This document shows positions 1 to 10,792 of a stretch of 64,000 nt of DNA, in pieces. Position 1 is the first letter of the stretch, and each line of letters opens with the position of its first letter. Made by a program: the position numbers and the translations under genes. The stretch is from Paramoeba atlantica (lineage: Eukaryota; Discosea). Where the stretch lies: NCBI GenBank assembly GCA_977017575.1, contig CDRNVI010000177.1, positions 248,001 through 312,000 on the forward strand. The letters are read 5' to 3'. The notes under the pieces were generated by a model. It was given only the letters and a program-made list of their open reading frames with translations, was not told the DNA's origin and did not search any database.

Positions 1-772
1 AAAAAGAGAGGTAGGAATTTTTGCTCAAGAGTGAAGATGGTCAATACCTATCTAACTCCATGTATGGAATACTTAGTGAGATTCAAGTTGATCCTAAAAT
101 CTGTTACCTCTTTGATGTGGAAATCCATCTGCTTAGCCCTGGGTGCCATGCCAACACTAAAACCTCTGTTCTTACTTTATGCTATCCCCTTTGGACTCAA
201 ATCCTCAACTACACCACTCCATTGTTTTTAATTGGGCTCTTTTCACCTCTTGTCCACCAATAAGGAGTGACTATCAGAGTCCTCTCTCCATTGGAGCTAT
301 GCAGAAGGATGCTTTCATTACAGCCCAAAGCCTTTCTTCCAAAGTTGTGTTTGGCCAGACCACTTGTGTTGTATATACCAATATGTCTCAAATGATTCCA
401 ATTGAAATCAAAGACTTGTATGTGGGGGAAGGAAGAGCTGAGTGTGTGGTGTACAACTTGACTCATGCAATTAGACCTCAGCTCAAGAGGAATTTACTTA
501 AATTTCTAATAAAAGAGCTATCTACAAGAAACAAGTTGTCTCACTTCTCAAACTAAGATTCAAGTTGTTGCTTAACTGCCACTGAGAAAAGAAGTTATGA
601 TTTCATCTACTGGAAAAATGCTCTGTGGTTGAGGGTCTTCTTCAAGCAAGGGGAAGGAAATGTATTTTGCTGAAAGTACTCAACTGGTAAGAAACTAAGA
701 GTGTGTGGCCTTGTCTCAAAGTATCTTACCAGGCAAGAAACCTCTGTGGTGAGTGCTGCCCTGCTGAGTTTG
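1..772 (+). pseudogene. Degenerate protein-coding region, unknown function
   Basis: I do not recognise this protein. The frame entered at about 179 reads well to a TAA at 554-556, and the same frame continues with protein-like composition to a TAG near 770. That continuation passes an in-frame TGA at 671-673, which would be Trp under the code inferred for this window. The segment before about 250 reads better in a different frame, so at least one frameshift or unrecognised intron is present. The left edge is cut by the window. Codon use (CTC, GTG, GGT) is more balanced than in the AT-rich spacer to the right, which supports former coding. It could also be an intact multi-exon gene that I have mis-joined. 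Confidence 0.4.
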
Positions 773-931
773 TAGCTCACAGTGTGTGCAAAAGGAACTA
801 AATCAGCCTAATATACTAAAAAAATTTTCAAAAAAATCCTGAGAAAGAATAAAATCCTCCCTTGGCCTCTAAGGACTCAAACCAAAAAAGAATTTAAAGA
901 GAAAAAAAGTTTTAAATTCAAAGGCTTTTAA

Positions 932-1216
932 ATGTTTTATAATGGTTCAGGACATACAAACCCTCATTTAGAGGGTGTAGATTTTGCAGTTTTCAGGAAA
1001 GAAAGAGAGATATGTGGTGGGTTTGAAACTATTTCTTTTGGCTTTAACAATATTGGTGAATTTACAGGCTGTTTGAGAGGGATACAAAGTGTTAAATCAA
1101 TGATAAAAGAGATTATGATTGTTGGAGATTGTATAATTCTTACCAAGGTAATGTTTAAAACTCATACTAGAAAAAATTATACTTTAAATGAATTACTTTG
1201 TGAAATTACAAGTTAA
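932..1216 (+). CDS. Hypothetical small protein (94 aa)
   Basis: An ATG-to-TAA frame of 94 codons in AT-rich DNA. It has mixed composition, with no signal peptide, membrane segment or motif that I recognise. It follows the degenerate coding region on the same strand and is in the same frame modulo 3, so it may be another exon of it rather than a gene. No promoter or splice signals decide the matter. Confidence 0.2.
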   Translation: MFYNGSGHTNPHLEGVDFAVFRKEREICGGFETISFGFNNIGEFTGCLRGIQSVKSMIKEIMIVGDCIILTKVMFKTHTRKNYTLNELLCEITS

Positions 1217-1573
1217 GGCTTGAAGGTTTGTAATACTATAAGCAAAACAACTATTTAAGATAAGAAAAGCTTTGGTATTATCTTTGAACTCTAAAAATTA
1301 ACATCTTATAATCACTTTTAGAATAAAAATTTTATTAATTTAATAAGAAAATAACTTATTATTGATATTTGGTGATGAAAATGATATTACATAACACCAC
1401 TCATTCATTGAGAGATTATACATTACCTCTAAGTTTGAAACAAAGGATATTGTTTTGATAATTGTAAAAATTGAAAGATTCCATCTAATAATACCAACTA
1501 TGAGCATTAAAGTGATATAGAATTCATTTCAAAAGGAACAATATATATGAGAGCAATTATGTATTAAAACAAC

Positions 1574-1759
1574 CTTGAGTTTTTTAGTATCTTTTTTGTA
1601 ATTAAAATCAGTTTCATTAATATTCATGATCAATTGAGAGTGAGCAGCATCAATCTTTTCTTGCAATTCTTTTGCATTTTGTTTCAGCTTTTCTTCAAAC
1701 AAACTGCACCTCTCTGCCTCAAGTGGCTCTAAATCAATAAGAAAAAGTTGTTTTTCACT
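1574..1759 (-). CDS. Isolated coiled-coil exon (62 codons)
   Basis: On the minus strand a 186-nt stretch is open for exactly 62 codons. It is bounded by a plausible acceptor (TTGTTTAG) upstream and a GT donor after CTCAAG downstream. The predicted peptide is rich in Leu, Glu, Lys and Gln with heptad-like spacing, suggesting a coiled coil. The surrounding DNA is very AT-rich and non-coding, so the contrast is clear. It lies downstream, on the same strand, of the gene ending at 3437, with a satellite array in between. I cannot say whether it belonged to that gene. Function unknown. Confidence 0.4.
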
Positions 1760-2454
1760 CTAAACAAAGGAATAAATCCAAGTGAAAAAGATTGCTTTTA
1801 AGAAAGTGATATTAATTCAATCTTTGAGGGTGGTTTGGATCAATGAAACTTGGTTTTCATTACATTTTTACATATATTTAACAATTTTATCAATTTGAAA
1901 AGGTTCAATCTTTGTAAAGTGTTTTCACATCTTTGATTTCACTCTAAAAAGCAGGTTACCCCAGGTCTTGGAAAGTTTTCTGTTTTGTTGTTAGTCAATT
2001 TGAAAAAAACAACTTACATTTGTAAAAGTTATTATTCATTCTTTTTCATTTGGACTATTAAGAAGTAATTTTTTATAAAAACAATAATATTACTTTATTA
2101 AAGTTTAACAAAAAGTTAACTTTTCTTATTCAAAGGTTTTAGAAAAAAAAATGTATTCATGAACTAGAAGTTTTAAATTTTACAATGAAATTACTTCAAC
2201 AAGAAGGGCAAAAGATTTTTTTTTTTTTTATGAAAGAAGATAATAGATTCTTGAAAATGAGTTTAGATGAAATGAAGCAATTAAACAAAAACCAACAAAA
2301 ATAAACAAAAAACTAAAATCAATTTCAGAGACAAAACTAATTTTCTTTATTTGACTAAAAAAAAAACATTTTTCTCAATTTGATTTTTATATTTTTTAAA
2401 AAAAATAAGATTTTAAATATTCAAAAAAGAGAAAAAAATTTTTGATAAAAAAAG
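1760..2454. other. AT-rich spacer without recognisable gene
   Basis: Very A+T-rich DNA with A and T runs. A short segment near 1940-1980 has a possible coding look on the minus strand, but nothing supports a gene. It leads into the satellite array. Confidence 0.5.
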
Positions 2455-3420
2455 AAAATAAAAAATAAATCAAATACATCAATTCAAAACAATTAAGAAA
2501 TTTGATTGAACCAACTTAAAAAATATCATAGATCTGAAAAATAAATTCTAAAAATATCAGAGAATCAGAAAATAAATTAAGGAATTGCATTCAATATGGA
2601 GACATAATTAAGAAATTGAAATTACAAAAAAATAATATGAAAAAAATGAAATAAAAAATAAATCAAATACATCAACCAAAAACAATTAAGAAATTTTATT
2701 GAACCAACTTAAAAAATATCACAGATCTGAAATATAAGTTCTAAAAATATCAGAGAATCAGAAAATAAATTAAGAAATTACATTCAATATGGAGACATAA
2801 TTAAGAAATTGAAATTACAAAAAATTAATGTGAAAAAAAGAAAATAAAAAATAAATCAAATATATCAATTCAAAACAATTAAGAAATTTGATTGAACCAA
2901 CTTAAAAAATATCATAGATCTGAAAAATAAGTTCTAAAAATATCAAAGAATCAGAAAATAAATTAAAGAATTGCATTCAATATGGAGACATAATTAAGAA
3001 ATTGAAATTACAAAAAAATAATATGAAAAAAATGAAATAAAAAATAAATCAAATACATCAACCAAAAATAATTAAGAAATTTTATTGAACCAACTTAAAA
3101 AATATCACAGATCTGAAAAATAAGTTCTAAAAATATCAGAGAATCAGAAAATAAATTAAGAAATTATATTTAATATGGAGACATAATTAAGAAATTGAAA
3201 TTACAAAAAATTAATGTAAAAAAAAGAAAATAAAAAATAAATCAAATACATCAATTCAAAACAATTAAGAAATTTGATTGAACCAACTTAAAAAATATTT
3301 TTAAAATGAAAAATAAATTTAAAACATATCATAAAATTAAAAAATAAATTAAAACATTCTATTCAATATGGAAACATAATTAAGAAATTGAAATTATAAG
3401 AAAATTAATATAAAAAAAAT
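2455..3420. repeat. 193-bp AT-rich satellite, five units, alternating A-B-A-B-A
   Basis: The word CAAATAC/CAAATAT recurs at 2471, 2664, 2857, 3050 and 3243, an exact 193-bp spacing. Units 1, 3 and 5 carry CAATTCAAAAC after this word. Units 2 and 4 carry CAACCAAAAA instead, and other positions (TAATATG versus TTAATGT) alternate the same way. The array is therefore a 386-bp dimeric higher-order repeat. The last unit decays toward 3420 and stops about 17 bp from the stop codon of the minus-strand gene at 3437. No coding potential. Confidence 0.9.
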
Positions 3421-3436
3421 CACTTTTAATAATTTC

Positions 3437-4985
3437 TTATTCATTCTTTATTTCAAATGTTCAAGTGGAAGAAGGCAAACAACTCTCCACAAATATTTCC
3501 TAATAGTGTAAATCTTGATAACAAGTCAAACTATTGTATGAATAAACTAAAAACTGATTTGAGTGGAGAGGTGTGAGTTGGTGGTGGATAAGATTATATT
3601 GTGCTGTTCAAACCTGAAATTTTTCAGAATCCCCATACTTGTTTAATAAAGTCAGTGCAAATTTTCCAAGTTGATATAAAAAGTGTGAAAAAGAGTGAAT
3701 ATTTTTCACTCTTGTTGGAGCCTTCATCAATAAGTCAGATCCACCACCACAATCAAAACTATCATCATCAATAACCTGTTCAACTCAAGAAGACAGGTTT
3801 TTGATTAGAGCCTTTCAAAAAGCTTCTTCAACAAAATCACATTTATGAGCATGGCAACCAAGAATCTGAAGGATTTTTCCAGCCATTTGACTCAATTCTC
3901 CAACTGCTGCTGGGTTTGAAGGAGTATGATCCCCCATCACAGATTCAAAAGAAGAGAGGCTCAAAGAATCTAAAAAGGACTAAATTTTAGAGAATTTCTT
4001 TGTTAGATTTTGGAGACCATTTAAAAGAGAAAAAATATCCTTTACAATTGACAGGGCATCATGATCAACTGTTTCTCAAATACCTAAATTAACATGCCTA
4101 CCTTTGTCCTGGATCCCAACAGAAAGAAGATTTTGTCTTTGTGATAAACTTCCATCATGAGAGAGAGTTGAGGATTTTCATTCTTGGACTCATAGTAGTG
4201 CTTTTAATTTTGATTGGATGCTGCCTTCACAACAAATCTATTGGATTGTGGTTGGTGATGGAAGAGTAGGGTTTTTTTTCAAAAAAATTCAGAAAAATTC
4301 TCAAATTGCAGGAGAAATATTTCTCTGGGCCATATCAAGGGAAGAAAGAGAATTGCAATCTACCAGCACCAAGTTCAAGAGTTCTTACCTGCTCCTCCTC
4401 TTCTTCTTTTCCTTTTTCATCATTCTCCTCATCCTCCTCAGTCTTCTTTGCAAGCAAGGAGGTCATGAAATGAAATTTCCTCAGGAAGATCAATCAAATG
4501 ATGAACTTTTATCAACAAAAAGATCAAGGTCATCCAACACTTTGATGTGTGGTGGGCGGTGAATAAAATAACCACAAGCAGGTTGGCTTTCCTTGTTTCA
4601 ATCATGACCACTTCATAAACCACCAGAAAATTCCCCACCACTTCCACAAAAGCAGATTGCCCAACTTTATCAAAGAATTTGGGGGCCAATAAAGAAAAAC
4701 AACCATTTTCATCCAAAACAAAATGTTCAACAACAATTTACAATTTTTGGTGTTTCAATCACTGGTTCTAGGAGGTCAGTCCTTCTCTAATAATTTTTCA
4801 GTCTAAAGCCTTTTCTAATTGTCTTCATCATTTCTCCTCAAACAAGGAAGGAACAGCAATGAATGGTCCAGCATAAGTCATTGCTTTGTGGTCTGGTCCT
4901 TGACAATATTCACACTCAACCTGCACTACTTTCAAGAATCACTTCTTTATGGGTTTCATGAGCCTTTTTTTCAAAAAAAAAAAGA
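3437..4985 (-). pseudogene. Multi-exon gene of unknown family, probably decayed; paralogue of the 26.8-28.6 kb gene
   Basis: Exon 3 is 3499-3437 (ends in TAA). Exon 2 is 4237-3614 (208 codons, phase 0 at both ends). An upstream coding part runs from about 4985 to 4389, ending in CAG before GTAAGA. The exon 2-3 intron starts GTTTGA and ends ATTAG; the 151-nt intron 4388-4238 ends CAATAG. Exon 2 has TGA codons at 4190-4192, 4178-4180, 3815-3817 and 3785-3787, all inside good protein sequence, plus one TAG at 3980-3982. The upstream part contains a Cys-x2-Cys, an acidic run and three or four apparent frameshifts. A block with VMGDHT and LGC-x-AHKCD-x-VEE recurs in the plus-strand gene near 27.1 kb. 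The TAG and frameshifts suggest a pseudogene. Function unknown. Confidence 0.6.
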
Positions 4986-5429
4986 TCAGTTTCAAGAAGA
5001 GGGTCTTTGAATTCAAAATCCAAAAGAATTTTGGGGATTGAAAGAAATATCTGCCTTAATCAGAGTTGTACAACAATTTTTTTGAGCAATTTCAAGGGCC
5101 AGGATGATTCAACTCCAAAACAAAAGAACAAAAAAAGAAAAAAGTCTTTGTCATGGCACTACCTGCACAACTTTGGGCATGTTTGCACTCTAGAAAGAGA
5201 GAAAGAGTGGTGGTGAGAAAGGGAGAAAGGAGAGACAAAAGAAAAACAAAGAATTCAAAAATCCCAAAAGAGAGAAGAAGAATGAAAGAAAAAGAAAAGA
5301 AAAACAAAAACAAAGTGAAAAAGACAAAAAGACAAAAAAAAAAAAAGGAGGGAGGGGAGGAAAGGAAAAAAAAAAGAGATTTCAAAAGAAAAAGAAAAGA
5401 AAAAAAGAGAAAAAAAAAAGACTTTTTCC
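4986..5429. repeat. Purine-rich low-complexity tract
   Basis: An A/G-rich tract, nearly pure purine from about 5195 to 5425. It gives long Lys/Glu-rich open frames on plus and Phe/Ser-rich frames on minus, which are compositional. It immediately precedes the retrotransposon. Confidence 0.7.
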
Positions 5430-5552
5430 CCCTTGAAAAACAACAAACAACAAACCACAAACCAACCACACCACCAATCACTTCCCACTTCATCCGAATC
5501 AATACCCACTCTCCCCTCTTCCTCTCAAACCCCACCTTCAAAAGCTCTGCTC

Positions 5553-6855
5553 CCCACCCCTGATGTAACAAAAGATTTTCGAGATTGCCACAGCCATGCC
5601 TCTCGATCCTGGGCACCCTCAAACCAGATAGCACAGAAAACTTTTGGTTCCCAAAACTTCACTTGGAAAAGAGTTGCAGCCAAGAAGGAGAGCAAGAGAA
5701 AGAAAAAGAAGGAAAAAAAGAAGAGGTCAGAGAAAGAGAAAAGGAAGGAAAAAGACAAAGAGAACCCCAAAAAAGTGAGAGAGCAGGAGCAGAAACAACG
5801 AAGAAAGAGAGAAAAGAAAGGAAGAGAATGAAAAGAAAAAGAAAATAGAGGAGGAAAAAAAACAGGAAGGAAAAAGAATGGAAAAAAAGAGGAAGAAAGA
5901 GAAAAATCAGAAAAAGAAAAGAATGAAAGAAACAGAAAAGAAAGAGAAAAAGAACTAAATCGAATGGACAATCCTCAGGCCCAGAAGACAACTTCACATC
6001 CTCCAAAATTCCTTGGCAATTGCTCGTACTGAAGATGCAGAGGCCAACACCAAAAAGTAATAGTCTCCCGATGCGAGAAGTGCCTCCTTACATTCTGCTC
6101 CTTTTCCCACCACAGGAAGTCACAAACTCTCTGTCACCCTCTTCCTCCCCCCCCCCCCCCCAACCTCTCCCATCCCTAACCTCCCCTCCCTGCTCTCCCT
6201 CCAATCCCCCCTCCCACCCTCCCTCCCCAATTCCCTCCCACCCTCCCTCCCCACTTCCCTCCCCCCCTCCCTCCCCACTCCCCTCCCCCACTCCCTATCC
6301 CTCTCTGCATCTCAATCTTAATCCTGATCTCGATCCCTCCGGCACCCCTCCCCCTTCATGTAACAACCCTGAATGCAATGGTAAAGCAGAAGTTGGCTCC
6401 CACATCTCCTGTAACCACTGTCAAATGCATTATTGTTCAACACAATGCCACAACAGCACAGAAAACCATCCCATCACCCCTTTTCCTCCTCCCCCATCTC
6501 ACCCCTCACCTCACACACCTCTCCACCCTCCTTCCCATCCACCTCATTTGCCCCCCCCCCAAGCCCACCTCACCACCTCCCTTCCCACACCCCCTCTCAC
6601 TCCCCTCTCGCTCCCCCTCCCCAACTTTCCCACTGCCCTTCTTCTCATGGCCCACCTTCTTTTCAACAAACTCCTCCCTCCCTCTCCCTTATCCTTGAAC
6701 TCTTTGAAAATGGCTCCTTTGAAGATATAGTCTTAACTGTCCCCCGCTTCAGAAACTTGGATCGCGCAAGAACAAGCTCCCTCCAAACATGCAGAGCTCG
6801 TGACCTCCTTGGACTTGGAATCAACCACTTCTTTGGTGGCCAACAGAAAAACTAA
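5553..6855 (+). pseudogene. Retrotransposon N-terminal region with two MYND-like zinc fingers
   Basis: The first finger (6072-6134) has C-x2-C-x4-CS-x2-HH spacing. The second (6359-6466) has C-x4-C ... C-x2-C-x4-YCS-x2-C-x6-H, which is MYND-like. They are in different frames and separated by a 200-bp C-rich, proline-coding run (6148-6300), where indels are likely. A second proline-rich run follows (about 6470-6640), then a conserved-looking block up to a TAA at 6853-6855. An in-frame TGA precedes the first finger. R2-group LINEs usually carry C2H2 or CCHC fingers here; a MYND-type arrangement would be unusual. MYND fingers normally bind proteins, but I infer only a nucleic-acid or targeting role by position. 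Confidence 0.5.
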
Positions 6856-7576
6856 GACCTTACTCCCATTCTCTCCTCAGATTTCAAAAATGCTCAACAA
6901 ACAAAGCAAGATGAGATATCGTCCCCCTTCTCTCAAATCACAAGTAGCACGGGGAGAATAGCCTTTCTCCTCCAGTTCTGGCAACACTGGAAACCTGCAC
7001 CACAGCCTCCCGAAATCTCGCTCACAAATGTCAAAGACAACTTCTTTTTCATCTGTGGGGATGGATCTGTTGCTACCAACCCAAAATGGATGGTGTGTTG
7101 GAAGCTCATCACTCTGTGTCGTTTGTGAGAATAAGGAAATTGTCCACTCTCTCATCCATTCTCCCAAGCCCTGAAAACCATATTAACTGGAGAAACCGCG
7201 AGAACAACTCTTTGGCAGATAGGATCACAAGTTTAGCAGTACACAGAGGATGCCCTGACAACACCTGGAGAATCACACCCATCCTCGACCCAGACCCACA
7301 ACACATCCAACAACTCTTCTTCAATCATGGGCGCTCTACAACCCTTCCTCATGGAAGCAAAGAAGAGACTACAATGAACTTCATCCTCTCTCTTGAAGGA
7401 GACTCCTTCTCAAAACACATCCCCCTCTGCTGCATGGACTCAGTACCACACTCTGCCTTCGTGATACAGTCATCAAAACTTTTTGTGCTGTATGACACCT
7501 CTTTCATAAGATACCCCAACTCCTGATCCTCCTCCCAAAATGGATCTTTGGCTGCCTTAGAAGGGGTACTTGAGGA

Positions 7577-9214
7577 ATGAAAGAAGTGAAATCTCGATGC
7601 ACCATGGTGCGAAATTTTGAGTGGAAGAGACTCCACAAAAAACTTGAGGGCAAGCTCAGCAAACTCAAGCAAAAGAGGAGGCAGAAGTCCACCAAGAAAA
7701 CCAAGGCAGACCAGATTATTGAAGAGGTCAGAAAAGGACATCTCTCCAAAGCTGCAAGGAAGCTTCAATCCAAGAGTGGATTCAGGGATCTCTCAGTCTC
7801 AGAAAATCATGAAACTGTGAAGAACCTCTACCCAAGATCTGAGCAGGCGTGGACTCCACCAGATCGAGCCGAAATTCCTGACTGGAAACCAGCAATCCTT
7901 GAACAAGATGAGTTTCAGTCCTTTGACTCACTTGATCTGGCCCTTCGGAGACTTCCAAAAGGCCGCACACCAGGGCTCTCAGGAATGTCTTATGAGTTTG
8001 TCACACTCCTATGCACAGACCAAGAACTCCACTCAACCCTCAAAGAATTGACTGTCTTAATCACCAACCAAAAACTCAATGAAACCATACACAACATCAT
8101 GGCAACCTCTCTCTTCATTCCTCTGGCAAAAGGGGACAAAGGGATCCGTCCAATTGGTGTTGCTGAAGTTCTCAAGAGGTGGGCAGCGATTGCACTTGTT
8201 CTTGAAGTCCAACACGAGGGAATTCCTGAGAAATTGTCCCATCAGTATGGTGTATGCTTGCCAAGTGGTGCAGAAATGGTCCACAAAGCAATATCACAGC
8301 CTATCTCCACCTCCACCCACAACATTATGCCGCGAAACTGGACATTGTTAATGCCTTCAATTCCATCTCAAGAAAAACCATCTTTGAGAGCACAGTCCAG
8401 CTGGCCCCTGTATTACTTCCATACCTCTACACCTTCTATTCTTCGGCAACACCCCTCACTCTCTCATGACCGGAACCACACCCTCACCATGGAGGAGGGT
8501 GTCCAGCAAGGAGATCCCCTCGGGACAATTTTCTTTTGTCTGGGATTTCATGGAATCCTCAATCCAATCTTTCAGAAGGTTGATGCTCCACTGAATGCAC
8601 TTCTTCTTCTCCTCTTTGTCGATGATATATTTGTTTGTGGGAGCCTGGTTGCCATTGCAGAAATCACCACTCAGATCCAGAGTGTCCTCCCAAATGCCAA
8701 CCTCAAACTTGGCACAGAAAGGGGCAAAATGGTCTGTTTCTCTCCCGAAGCGGCCAGGAGCAATGACCTCAAAAATCTTGGCATTGGGAAGGCGGAAGTA
8801 ATCACAGTTCTAGGGTCACCCATCGGGCTGAACACTCAAATTTCCAAGTGGCTTCACACCCTTGCTCAAGAATACCAACAAGCATCACAAGACCACTGTT
8901 TAATAATGTTCTCCAACCCCCATGAAAGTCTCGAGCTTTTTGTCAAAACCATCACACCCAAACTAACATACATCTGTTGCACAACACCTCTCTCTTTAAC
9001 CCCTTTCCAAGACTTCATCAAGCAAACCACTACAACAAACATCAATTACCTCCTCAACCCCCTCCAAGTCCCCCACCTGCATCCAAACAAAGAACTCCAT
9101 CTCTCTCAAGTAGAAGCTGCAGGCCTTCCAAAGTCAAAAGGTGGTGGTGGCTTGAGCTACTCTCAGAACACCCACCAAGCAGCCTTCCTTGGCTCCTGGA
9201 TCTCAGTCTACTGA
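7577..9214 (+). CDS. Reverse transcriptase domain of the retrotransposon (545 aa open frame)
   Basis: The open frame covers a pre-RT region and RT motifs: a GRTPGLSG block near 7962, RPIG near 8148, VQQGDPLG at 8501-8524 and the catalytic FVDD at 8615-8626 (YxDD variant). The first catalytic motif, LDIVNAFNS, lies at 8335-8364 in the +1 frame relative to the long frame. Two compensating frameshifts (about 8300 and 8465) are therefore present inside the RT. The frame ends at a TGA at 9212-9214. Reading TGA as Trp extends it by another 40 or so codons. RT copies the element RNA at the nicked target by target-primed reverse transcription (family knowledge). The upstream coding in another frame contains three TGA codons (7524, 7587 and 7596). 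Confidence 0.8.
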   Translation: MKEVKSRCTMVRNFEWKRLHKKLEGKLSKLKQKRRQKSTKKTKADQIIEEVRKGHLSKAARKLQSKSGFRDLSVSENHETVKNLYPRSEQAWTPPDRAEIPDWKPAILEQDEFQSFDSLDLALRRLPKGRTPGLSGMSYEFVTLLCTDQELHSTLKELTVLITNQKLNETIHNIMATSLFIPLAKGDKGIRPIGVAEVLKRWAAIALVLEVQHEGIPEKLSHQYGVCLPSGAEMVHKAISQPISTSTHNIMPRNWTLLMPSIPSQEKPSLRAQSSWPLYYFHTSTPSILRQHPSLSHDRNHTLTMEEGVQQGDPLGTIFFCLGFHGILNPIFQKVDAPLNALLLLLFVDDIFVCGSLVAIAEITTQIQSVLPNANLKLGTERGKMVCFSPEAARSNDLKNLGIGKAEVITVLGSPIGLNTQISKWLHTLAQEYQQASQDHCLIMFSNPHESLELFVKTITPKLTYICCTTPLSLTPFQDFIKQTTTTNINYLLNPLQVPHLHPNKELHLSQVEAAGLPKSKGGGGLSYSQNTHQAAFLGSWISVY

Positions 9215-10421
9215 TCCTGCTCTGAGTTCAAACCTGAACTTATCAACCTCTTTGAAGACTTCTGGAAGAGTGACTCACCCCAGCGCCAGGCTCTCCACCA
9301 AGCATATATGACCATTTTGAAAGCTTCATCTTGAGCGAGTGGAAACTGCCAAGTGGTACCTCTGTCCATGAGCTCCTAACTCGATTGACAGAGCCACCAT
9401 CTGACTCAATGGGCACTGGAGAAAACTACAAACCACAGAAAGAAGAAGTTCACCTCCTGTGAACTTCAGGATGTCAAAAAGAAGATCATGGACCCAACAC
9501 AAGACAAAAACCTCTGCCGTGCAATCCGTGAGAATGAGGTTGGCCCCACCACCCACTTGTGGATGACAGCCTACCCTGACAAGGACACCTCTGGGCCAAA
9601 GCCATATTGAGCCTTAAATGCTGAAGATTTTCGCTCAGCCTACCGATGTAGGCTTGACATAGTTGACCCACACCTTGGGGCTCTCTGCAAACTTGGGACT
9701 GTCAAGTGTGGATTCTGTGAAAAAGAACTCTGTGCTGCATCCTCCCTCCACCTCTCAGATTGCACCAGTCGTGGAAGAGGAACCACACAAGAAGACACCA
9801 TGCTCTCCGTGATGAACTCAAGAACATTGCCAGCTGGGTGGGAAAAACAACAATCCGAGATGGAGCCTACCAGCCAATCAGGAAGTCACACAAGCAACCT
9901 GATCTTACAATCCGCGAGTGGCAAGGCGACCAGGATCTGTGTATTGATGTTCGAGTTGTGTCAACCCACAAAACCCCCCACTTTCGCTGTGTGATCCAAA
10001 CACCCACCAAAACCCACTCTGACCCCCCATACTCGACACCCTCTCACCTGCTGCACACCATGCCAGGATCATGAAATGCAGAGAATATGTGGACAGATGT
10101 CTGACTGAAACAGACTTTAATGCAGGAAGGGGCAGAGACACCCCTGAGGAGAAACGGACCCTTAAACAAATAACTCTTTCCGTTTCTCCAAGGTGAAGTC
10201 ATCTTCCTTCCAGCATCTTCATCCTCAGGTGGTGGAATATCCCCTGACATTAGTGCACTCCTACAATCCCTCGCCTCAATTGCCCTCCAAAACGACCAGG
10301 TCCTGGATGCCAACCCCCTCCCCCTCTTCTTAAGAACAGCAAAGAAGAAGATTTCAGCTGCACTAATGAAAGCAATGGCAAACCACATGATGAGCATACA
10401 GGAAAATCTAAAACCCAGCAA
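9215..10421 (+). pseudogene. Retrotransposon C-terminus: CCHC finger and restriction-like endonuclease
   Basis: After the RT frame the element encodes a C-x2-C-x10-H-x3-C knuckle (9707-9762). After a frameshift near 9790 comes a block with PD-x14-D followed by a Val-rich strand (9898-9960), the hallmark of the RLE of R2-like elements, which nicks the target DNA. A TGA at 9608-9610 sits in a conserved-looking stretch and reads well as Trp. Further coding resemblance (lysine and tyrosine block, then a Ser/Gly-rich then helical segment) reaches about 10420 in another frame. No intact frame spans this region. Confidence 0.65.
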
Positions 10422-10674
10422 CCCCCTTTTGACCCATCACTCTCTGTGCTTCTCATCATCTCTCAATCCAAATGACATTTCCATTCCCCCCTCTTCTTTC
10501 CACATGTACTACCCCCTTTTTCTGCAGTTCCTCCTCTCACTGGGTGAGAACCATTCCCTTCTCTTACAACCATCTATTTCGAATAAAAATCTCTTTCATT
10601 GAAAAAAAAAAAAAAAAGAGAGAAAAAAAAAAAAAGAGAGAAAAAAAAAGAGAGAAAAAAAAAGAAAAGAGAAG

Positions 10675-10792
10675 GTCTTCAGCACTCGGGATTCGAATGT
10701 GGTCACCCACCATTCTACTAACCGAGCCCACAGCTGCTTAACTTCCGAGTTCTGATGGGATCGGGTGCTTTCAACTGGGTATGACCGAAGAC
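10675..10792 (-). rRNA. 5S ribosomal RNA
   Basis: 118 nt, identical to the copy at 19484-19601 on the other strand. It begins GTCTTCGGTCATACC and ends complementary (GCTGAAGAC), closing the terminal helix. The internal AAGCAGCTGTGGGCTCGG-like block matches the Pol III internal control region. A T-rich terminator follows (TTTTCTTTTTTTTT). An A/T-rich ATATTAAAAG element lies at about -30, like the TATA-type element of the second copy. The retrotransposon's 3' end lies just beyond the 3' end of this gene. Confidence 0.95.

Larger units (their letters stand above)
5430..10610 (+). mobile_element. Non-LTR retrotransposon with RT and restriction-like endonuclease, frameshifted
   Basis: About 5.2 kb, plus strand. 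In order: a Lys/Glu-rich leader, two Cys/His fingers (6072-6134 and 6359-6466) separated by a proline-rich C-tract, an RT domain (7577-9214), a C-x2-C-x10-H-x3-C finger near 9707-9762, and a restriction-like endonuclease signature (PD at 9898-9903, D at 9946-9948). Coding resemblance continues to about 10420, followed by a short 3' end with an A-run. This order (finger, RT, CCHC, RLE) is that of the R2/CRE/NeSL group of LINEs. Frameshifts near 7100, 7600, 8300, 8465 and 9790 suggest a dead copy or unresolved indels. The base composition is far more C-rich than neighbouring genes. The 3' end lies about 65 bp from the 3' end of a 5S rRNA gene. Confidence 0.8.

Noticed and set aside
2455..3420. 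CRISPR-like array
   Set aside because: Unit is 193 bp and contiguous with no unique spacers; the context is eukaryotic.
9212..9214. TGA after the RT frame taken as the true stop
   Set aside because: CCHC and endonuclease signatures follow downstream and TGA is sense elsewhere, so termination here is unlikely.
10600..10792. Retrotransposon inserted inside the 5S gene
   Set aside because: The 5S copy is complete and identical to the other; the element stops in the flank, so only proximity can be claimed.
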